This document shows, in pieces, positions 6,489 through 9,997 of a stretch of 9,997 nt of DNA. The position numbers were made by a program, and so were the translations under genes. The DNA is from DASWIV01 sp036397475. GTDB lineage: Bacteria > JAJVIF01 > JAPKYR01. The stretch lies in assembly GCA_036397475.1 (NCBI GenBank), contig DASWIV010000218.1, positions 1-9,997 of the forward strand, given 5' to 3'. Under the pieces are notes generated by a model. That model did no database searches and was not told the DNA's origin. It worked only from the letters and a program-made list of their open reading frames with translations. Position 1 is the first letter of the stretch; every line of letters starts with the position of its first letter.

Positions 6489-7017
6489 GTATCATACTGA
6501 GATTTCAAGGGGCAGGCTAATCAATATCCCGGATGAATATCGAAATGAATGTGCGGCCGCAGAGGCAGTTGTGCAAAATTACTTCAATGAGGAAATAAGT
6601 CTCGAATGTTCAGAGGTGGTCGCAGACTGGTCTAATCTCGGTACGGTTATTATCAGGTGCGCCCTTAATCCAGGTGACACAGGGATCCCCGGGTCTGCGA
6701 TTATCAGGTTCTGGAGTAAACAGGAATACACTCCTTACAGGGAATGGATCGGACTGGAATTTGTAAATTCAATACCTGAGATATCAGGCCTGTTTCCCGA
6801 TCTCTATGGAGGGGACACGGAAAAGGCACTAATAGTGATGGAAGATTGCGGCGGAGATGCCAGATTACTGGGAGATGTCATTGATAGTGAAAATTCCGTT
6901 CGCGAAGAAGCTGAGGAAGCCTTGAATGAATTCTGCAAATCGTTGAATTTCCGGCTTATATGGCCTTTCAATAAGGGTTCTTACCTGTACTCCTCGGCGC
7001 CAACCTGTCCCACGTAG
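6485..7017 (+). pseudogene. phosphotransferase (APH-fold kinase) remnant: frameshifted at the 5' end, truncated at the 3' end
   Basis: An ATG at 6485 overlaps the ygbA-like stop and reads MSIILRFQGAG, then TAA. The -1 frame continues from the same point as RLINIPDEYRNECAAAEAVV and stays open to TAG at 7017. One extra G in the GGGG run near 6513 would join both into a single frame, so a one-base deletion is likely. The readable part resembles the N-lobe of the APH/choline-kinase-like phosphotransferase family (PF01636): 'AIIRFWSKQEYTPYREWIGL', 'ISGLFPDLYGGDTEKALIVM', 'EDCGGDARLLGDVI'. The C-lobe with the catalytic HGD and DxD motifs is absent. The final 12 or so residues are antisense to the end of the PEBP gene, so homology probably stops near 6950. 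An alternative start is GTG 6571 (148 aa), but even then no catalytic site exists. Confidence 0.72.
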
Positions 7018-7469
7018 AACAAACCGAACAATTCAGCCTGCTCGATAATTTTGCCCTCGATTGCGTCCATGAAATTTTCAAGCATCGCTCCGTGACCCAG
7101 GGCTAATGGCTCCCTTAAGGCGTAAAGTGTGAAAATATACATGTTATCGAGCGACCATGGCATTGACGGGCCGTCATAACCGGCACTCCCGAAATCATTT
7201 AATCCCTGCATGCAGTTTCCGAGTACCGGGACCTCATAGTTCGGGTTTAATCCGGCAGGAATGCCTGTCACTGTAATTGGGATTTTATAAACAAGCCAGT
7301 GAGTCTTTACGTCCATGGTCTTGGTCGTGCAGATACATCTGAGGGCGAATTCAACAGTTCCTTCGGGCACTTCTGTCCAGGTCATTGACGGCGAACAATT
7401 GCCGTATTCACGGGTGCAACGGTAAGTCATCATCCTCCCGTTGTCGATATCAGAGCTGTCAAGTTTCAT
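6981..7469 (-). CDS. YbhB/YbcL-family PEBP-like protein with altered ligand-pocket motifs
   Basis: A 162-aa protein from ATG 7469, chosen because GGGAGG lies 6 nt upstream and the family N-terminus (MKLxSxxFxxG) begins here. The frame is open further, to 7586, but that extension is not family-like. Conserved parts: 'YRCTREYGNCSPSMTWTEVP' (16-35, family RYTCDGxxxSPPLxWxxVP), 'THWLVYKIP' (56-64), 'GLNDFGSAGYDGPSMPW' (89-105) and the C-terminal 'EGKIIEQAELFGLF'. The family's DPDAP segment before HW is replaced by CTTKTMDV (47-54), and the usual HRY before the FxLYAL strand is DNMY. Two anionic-ligand contacts are therefore missing. There is no signal peptide. Bacterial homologues have no settled function. 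It converges with and overlaps the end of the kinase remnant. Confidence 0.88.
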   Translation of the reverse strand: MKLDSSDIDNGRMMTYRCTREYGNCSPSMTWTEVPEGTVEFALRCICTTKTMDVKTHWLVYKIPITVTGIPAGLNPNYEVPVLGNCMQGLNDFGSAGYDGPSMPWSLDNMYIFTLYALREPLALGHGAMLENFMDAIEGKIIEQAELFGLFYVGQVGAEEYR

Positions 7470-7515
7470 CGATAACCTCCCCAATCGATAATTCATGCTT
7501 AACATAAAATCGATA
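7468..7515. repeat. ATCGATA repeated three times before the PEBP-like gene
   Basis: ATCGATA occurs at 7468-7474, 7484-7490 and 7509-7515, the last followed by a partial copy (AATCGAC). All lie within 48 bp covering the start codon, Shine-Dalgarno region and upstream of the PEBP-like gene, in the divergent gap shared with the gene at 7603. Spacing is irregular (16 and 25 bp). Possible regulator sites; no known consensus assigned. Confidence 0.35.
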
Positions 7516-7570
7516 AATCGACTGAACCCATTATTAATAAGACCAAACGGTACACGAGAAACCGGTGATG

Positions 7571-7579
7571 TGATATATT
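7571..7579 (+). promoter_or_regulatory. extended -10 for the 270-aa protein gene
   Basis: TGATATATT fits TGn plus a -10 hexamer (TATATT, 7574-7579), 23 bp before the start codon. No convincing -35 is present at 16-18 bp upstream. Confidence 0.35.
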
Positions 7580-7602
7580 TAGCCAACTGAAAGGAGTCCA
7601 GA

Positions 7603-8415
7603 TTGCCTATGGATTGCGAGGTATTGGTTTATGTCGTCAAGCCGGGAAAGAATCCCGATAAAATTGACGGCAACATACCGTTTCCGGTGAACGACCGGAT
7701 TCTTTTTTTCGGTCCGGGGGACGCGAATCTTCGAAAATACATGCGGGATCGGTTCCTGACGCACACGGACGATTACAGGCTTCAGACAGATGTGTACATG
7801 ATGGGAGTCAGTGAAGTCTCGAAGGAAAATGTCAGGAAGGTCTTATGGCTCGGGAAGGTCACACGGGTGATGACATTTGAAATAGCGGCGTCGCTGCTGA
7901 AGAAGCCGGAGTTTAAATCGCTTGATTTTGTCCCCCATCCCAGGAAGCCGGAAGTAAATGTATCCCCGCTGCATGTCGACCCGGTGGTAGTGGTTGGCAA
8001 CCTGATGGGATACAAACGTCGGACAGACCTGCATCCGAAGGTAAACAAGGACGGGATGCCGGATTTTGCCAAGGATATTATTCACCCTGCAGACAAGGGC
8101 TATTTTTCGTTTTTAGAGGACGAGTTCATATTCGACGGGGTCACGGACAGGAGGATGGCGCTGAAAAGGGACTGCTGTTTCCTGTGCGAGACTATCTTTT
8201 ATGCGGATGGTAAAGGCATGGAGATCACAGATGAGCTCGCGGCGATATTTTCAGAGAAGCAGCCAGGACAGGGAGTGGATAAGGTTGGATTGTTCGGGTA
8301 CTCGCAGTCGAGGGACGGCAGCAGGAAGATGAATGATGTTAAGGGTCCGCATCTGCATTTTAAATTCAAACACGCCGAGAAGTTGATGAATTATTTGTTC
8401 AGAGTGATAAAGTAA
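7603..8415 (+). CDS. uncharacterised 270-aa protein, faint nucleotide-modification-associated-domain resemblance
   Basis: Start is TTG 7603, because AAGGAG (7591-7596) is 6 nt upstream; ATG 7609 would have a 12-nt spacing. Soluble, no signal peptide or membrane segment. Order of visible features: a hydrophobic strand CEVLVYVV (5-12), 'DRILFFGPGD' (31-40), 'VLWLGKVTRVMTFEIAA' (80-96), 'SPLHVDPVVVVGNLMGY' (121-137), 'RDCCFLCETIFYADGKGMEI' (189-208) and 'GPHLHFKF' near the C-terminus (248-255). The strand-rich layout with a 'xxxKVTxxMTFExxA' segment and a later 'xFxYxxGKGxEIxDEL' segment recalls, weakly, Nmad-type (Nmad2-like) domains tied to DNA base modification. That is a recollection-level resemblance, not a firm assignment. 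It sits between a degenerated PEBP gene and a Type ISP restriction-modification remnant, which makes a DNA-modification link plausible but unproved. Confidence 0.75.
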   Translation: MPMDCEVLVYVVKPGKNPDKIDGNIPFPVNDRILFFGPGDANLRKYMRDRFLTHTDDYRLQTDVYMMGVSEVSKENVRKVLWLGKVTRVMTFEIAASLLKKPEFKSLDFVPHPRKPEVNVSPLHVDPVVVVGNLMGYKRRTDLHPKVNKDGMPDFAKDIIHPADKGYFSFLEDEFIFDGVTDRRMALKRDCCFLCETIFYADGKGMEITDELAAIFSEKQPGQGVDKVGLFGYSQSRDGSRKMNDVKGPHLHFKFKHAEKLMNYLFRVIK

Positions 8416-8457
8416 TTTCTAGGCAAAGGAGCACATCACGTAACAGACTTGAATTTT

Positions 8458-8820
8458 CTAACTGATAGGCCAACCGCCGTATGCAATTATAGATTTATCG
8501 ATCTCTCTCATCAATCGGATGGTCTCTGATAACGCTGAAACGATGTTCTGGTAATGAGTGATGTCATCGAATGAAAGTTCCCTGCCTTTCCTGTCCTTAA
8601 GCCATTTGAGGCAAACCTGGTAACCCCCGATGTTAAACTCCCATACTTCCGGCGGAATACCCTCGAAATACTGCGTTTTGTTAATCCAGACACGACCCTC
8701 ATCCGCCCCCTGACCGGGCGCGGCATATCTGACCTTTTCAACTTCAAGTGTACCTTTAAAAAATTTCGGTACGCCTGACGGGATTCCTGATGGAGTGATA
8801 ATTGTCCTAGGAAGCGATGG
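8458..8820 (-). pseudogene. C-terminal remnant of a Type ISP restriction-modification enzyme (target-recognition/C-terminal domain)
   Basis: An open frame of 120 codons (8820 to TAG at 8458) has no ATG, GTG or TTG start in frame. From about residue 25 it carries the hallmark C-terminus of LlaBIII-type single-chain Type ISP enzymes (Type_ISP_C, PF18135): 'EVEKVRYAAPGQG' (26-38), 'VWINKTQYFEGIPPEVWEF' (44-62), 'IGGYQVCLKWLKDRKGR' (64-80), 'ELSFDDITHYQNIVSAL' (81-97) and 'ETIRLMREID' (99-108). The full enzymes are well over 1000 aa, with nuclease, helicase and N6-adenine methylase domains. None of these is present, and sequence upstream of 8820 has stops in all frames. A relic of a lost R-M system. 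Convergent with the 270-aa gene, 42 bp apart. Confidence 0.82.
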
Positions 8821-8921
8821 CTATGAGGATAGGTTCTAAATCGGAATTTGCCTAATTCTGAGAAAATAGAGTTCAAGTCTCTATCTGACGTGCGAGGAGA
8901 GGATTAGTAGAGCCAAATCCA
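8821..8921. other. intergenic stretch before the tRNA cluster, no gene seen
   Basis: About 100 bp with only very short frames on either strand. TTCAAGTCT (8872-8880) is the inverse of AGACTTGAA (8445-8453), so the Type ISP remnant is bracketed by a 9-bp inverted repeat. The match is too short to be read as element ends. Confidence 0.4.
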
Positions 8922-8950
8922 TTGATTTTCGTTCCCCATTAATGTATATA
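8922..8950 (+). promoter_or_regulatory. promoter of the tRNA cluster
   Basis: TTGATT (8922-8927), a 17-bp spacer and TATATA (8945-8950); TATACT two bases later is an alternative -10. The predicted start near 8957-8960 lies about 15 nt before the tRNA-Gly 5' end, suitable for a tRNA precursor leader. Confidence 0.58.
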
Positions 8951-8972
8951 CTAGTGCCCCGGAAATCACCAT

Positions 8973-9048
8973 GCGGGAGTAGCTCAGTTGGTAGAGCATC
9001 AGCTTCCCAAGCTGAGGGTCGCGGGTTCGAATCCCGTTTCCCGCTCCA
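8973..9048 (+). tRNA. tRNA-Gly (anticodon CCC)
   Basis: A complete 76-nt cloverleaf. Acceptor GCGGGAG pairs with TTCCCGC (one G-T pair). The D arm is GCTC...GAGC, the anticodon stem TCAGC/GCTGA with loop TTCCCAA giving anticodon CCC, and the T arm GCGGG-TTCGAAT-CCCGT. CCA is encoded. Reads GGG glycine codons. Confidence 0.96.
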
Positions 9049-9054
9049 TGATCC

Positions 9055-9129
9055 GGCGGCGTAGCCAAGTGGTAAGGCACGGGTCTGCAAAACCCTGATT
9101 CACCGGTTCGAATCCGGTCGCCGCCTCCA
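9055..9129 (+). tRNA. tRNA-Cys (anticodon GCA)
   Basis: A complete 75-nt cloverleaf beginning 6 nt after tRNA-Gly. Acceptor GGCGGCG/CGCCGCC, anticodon loop CTGCAAA giving GCA, T arm CCGG-TTCGAAT-CCGG, encoded CCA with discriminator T. The GGTAAGGC D arm is typical of tRNA-Cys. Co-transcribed with tRNA-Gly. Confidence 0.96.
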
Positions 9130-9131
9130 GA

Positions 9132-9160
9132 TTGATTTTTCGGGTGCGTTGGTATAGTAT
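9132..9160 (+). promoter_or_regulatory. possible second promoter before tRNA-Val
   Basis: TTGATT (9132-9137) is followed by TATAGT at 9153-9158 (15-bp spacer), or by TAGTAT at 9155-9160 (17-bp spacer). The start would fall near 9166, just before the tRNA-Val 5' end at 9174. Suboptimal either way. The 44-bp spacer may simply be tRNA precursor. Confidence 0.32.
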
Positions 9161-9173
9161 TTCCTGCCCACAA

Positions 9174-9250
9174 GGGCGCGTAGCTCAGTTGGTTAGAGCG
9201 CTACCTTGACAAGGTAGAGGTCGTTGGTTCAATTCCAATCGCGCCCACCA
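9174..9250 (+). tRNA. tRNA-Val (anticodon GAC)
   Basis: A complete 77-nt cloverleaf. Acceptor GGGCGCG/CGCGCCC, anticodon stem CTACC/GGTAG with loop TTGACAA giving GAC, T arm GTTGG-TTCAATT-CCAAT, encoded ACCA end. Last tRNA of the cluster, followed by an intrinsic terminator. Confidence 0.96.
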
Positions 9251-9266
9251 TGACCGGACAAATTGT

Positions 9267-9297
9267 CGCGCCGGTTGATTTTTGGCGCGTCTTTTGT
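9267..9297 (+). terminator. intrinsic terminator after the tRNA cluster
   Basis: CGCGCC (9267-9272) pairs with GGCGCG (9284-9289) across an 11-nt loop and is followed by TCTTTTGT. An overlapping alternative fold exists just upstream: ACCGG (9253-9257) with CCGGT (9271-9275) enclosing ACAA/TTGT. It shares CC 9271-9272 with the terminator stem. The second fold could allow conditional read-through into infC. Confidence 0.6.
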
Positions 9298-9328
9298 TAA
9301 TGATTACAGATTGCCGCTACTGCGGTAC

Positions 9329-9343
9329 AGGAGGCTTATTATA
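9329..9343 (+). promoter_or_regulatory. strong Shine-Dalgarno with non-AUG infC start
   Basis: AGGAGG (9329-9334) precedes ATT (9338-9340, 3-nt gap) and ATA (9341-9343, 6-nt gap), both in the infC frame; no ATG occurs until 9451, inside the N-domain. The spacing favours ATA and the family precedent favours ATT (AUU in E. coli). Both are rejected by IF-3 during initiation, the known basis of infC autorepression. Confidence 0.75.
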
Positions 9344-9997
9344 CGTCGCGTAAGGCGGCCAAGAAAATACGAGCCGCGAGCAAAAGTTAACTTTCAGATC
9401 CGCGCACGAGAAGTCCGCGTAATTGGCTCTGCTGGAGAACAGCTAGGAGTCATGAGCGTGCGTGACGCCATAGAGAAGGCGCAAGGCGAGAGTCTGGACC
9501 TGGTTGAAGTCGCTGCTAACGAAAACCCACCAGTCTGCAGAATTGTGGATTTCGGCAAGTATCTTTACGACGATAAAAAGAAAAAGCAGGAAACCAAACG
9601 CAAGCAGACCAAGGTCGAGGTTAAGGAATGCAAGTTCCGTCCGAAGATCGGCGATCACGATTTCGACGTGAGAATCCGACGGGCGGTAAAATTTCTCAGC
9701 CAGGGCAATAAAGTCAAGCTCACGGTGATGTTCAGGGGACGAGAGCACGCCCACCCCGAAGTGGCCCAGGCATTAATAGAGCGTGCGTTTGAAGAAATTA
9801 AAGACTTAGGTAAAATGGAAGCGCCCCCTCGCAAGGAAGGACGCGACATGCATGTAATTGTGACGCCTCTTCCAAGGGATATTCGTAATAAAGCGATGAA
9901 AGCAAGGGGAATCGATCCGGACCAGAACAAAGCCGATCTTGCCAGGGATATTAAGCAAAAGCAGGACGAAGAACGTGGCATAACGAGTTCTGACGAT
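9338..9997 (+). CDS. infC: translation initiation factor IF-3, C-terminus at window edge
   Basis: 220 codons from ATT 9338 to the edge without a stop. IF-3 binds the 30S subunit, prevents 50S joining and checks start-codon/initiator-tRNA pairing. The N-domain begins with the typical basic 'RRPRKYEPRAKVNFQIRARE' followed by VRVIGSAGEQLGVM. The IF-3 signature is intact: CRIVDFGKYLYDDKKKK (residues 65-81), then the lysine-rich interdomain linker. C-domain: 'VKECKFRPKIGDHDFDVRIR' (92-111), 'FLSQGNKVKLTVMFRGREHA' (116-135) and 'GRDMHVIVTPLPR' (168-180). About 40 further charged residues follow the point where most IF-3 proteins end, so the gene is nearly complete here. ATA 9341 is an equally possible start. 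Ribosomal-protein genes rpmI and rplT would be expected next (established gene order, not seen). Confidence 0.96.
   Translation, partial: MIRRVRRPRKYEPRAKVNFQIRAREVRVIGSAGEQLGVMSVRDAIEKAQGESLDLVEVAANENPPVCRIVDFGKYLYDDKKKKQETKRKQTKVEVKECKFRPKIGDHDFDVRIRRAVKFLSQGNKVKLTVMFRGREHAHPEVAQALIERAFEEIKDLGKMEAPPRKEGRDMHVIVTPLPRDIRNKAMKARGIDPDQNKADLARDIKQKQDEERGITSSDD

Noticed and set aside
6505..6525. Programmed -1 frameshifting in the kinase remnant
   Set aside because: Codons CAA GGG GCA do not form an X-XXY-YYZ slippery site, and the gene lacks its catalytic lobe anyway, so mutation is simpler.
8511..8876. Leftward 121-aa frame starting at ATG 8876
   Set aside because: Out of frame with the clear Type ISP signature, which occupies the neighbouring frame; Arg/Ser-rich shadow.
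8445..8880. 9-bp inverted repeat AGACTTGAA/TTCAAGTCT bracketing the Type ISP remnant as transposon ends
   Set aside because: Too short, does not extend, no target duplication and no transposase.
9443..9981. Leftward frames opposite infC and (8881-9173) opposite the tRNAs
   Set aside because: Shadows of IF-3 and of structured RNA genes.
1..9997. CRISPR array or insertion sequence
   Set aside because: No regularly spaced direct repeats with unique spacers and no transposase-like frame seen.

Overview
The window looks like a chromosomal segment of an uncultivated or little-studied Gram-negative-type bacterium of roughly balanced GC. The evidence is bacterial -35/-10 promoters, CCA-encoding tRNA genes, an infC gene with a non-AUG start, and a secreted flavoprotein. 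No gene fixes the phylum. A deep-branching FCB-like or candidate-phylum lineage is a guess only.

Left part (1-5956, all minus strand). Transcription runs leftward through a signal-peptide-bearing FAD-dependent oxidoreductase (723 aa), a GrpE-like nucleotide-exchange factor starting 17 bp after it, a DnaK/Hsp70-family chaperone with an unusual C-terminal lid, and a PQQ-type beta-propeller protein running off the left edge. There is a 273-bp promoter-bearing gap before dnaK. A long hairpin and a good promoter separate dnaK from the propeller gene. No DnaJ is present. The Hsp70 and GrpE-like proteins should work as a chaperone/exchange-factor pair. The two other proteins have no obvious biochemical link to them.

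Middle part (5957-8972), an accessory-looking stretch. A divergent intergenic region holds a perfect AT-rich palindrome and a strong rightward promoter. It drives a small cysteine-rich protein of the YgbA family (NO-stress regulon in enterobacteria). This is followed by a frameshifted, 3'-truncated phosphotransferase (APH-fold kinase) remnant, a convergent YbhB/YbcL-type PEBP gene whose ligand-pocket motifs are altered, a divergent 270-aa protein of unknown function (faint resemblance to nucleotide-modification-associated domains), and the orphaned C-terminal specificity-domain remnant of a Type ISP restriction-modification enzyme. Two decayed genes within about 2.4 kb suggest a region of gene turnover beside a tRNA cluster.

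Right part (8920-9997), core translation genes. A promoter precedes tRNA-Gly(CCC), tRNA-Cys(GCA) and tRNA-Val(GAC), then an intrinsic terminator, then infC (IF-3). infC has a strong Shine-Dalgarno but begins at AUU or AUA, the hallmark of IF-3 autoregulation, and it has a long charged C-terminal tail reaching the window edge.

Several genes here have a TATAAT-like box only 8-18 bp upstream of the start codon and lack a clear Shine-Dalgarno, which suggests leaderless or very short-leader mRNAs.
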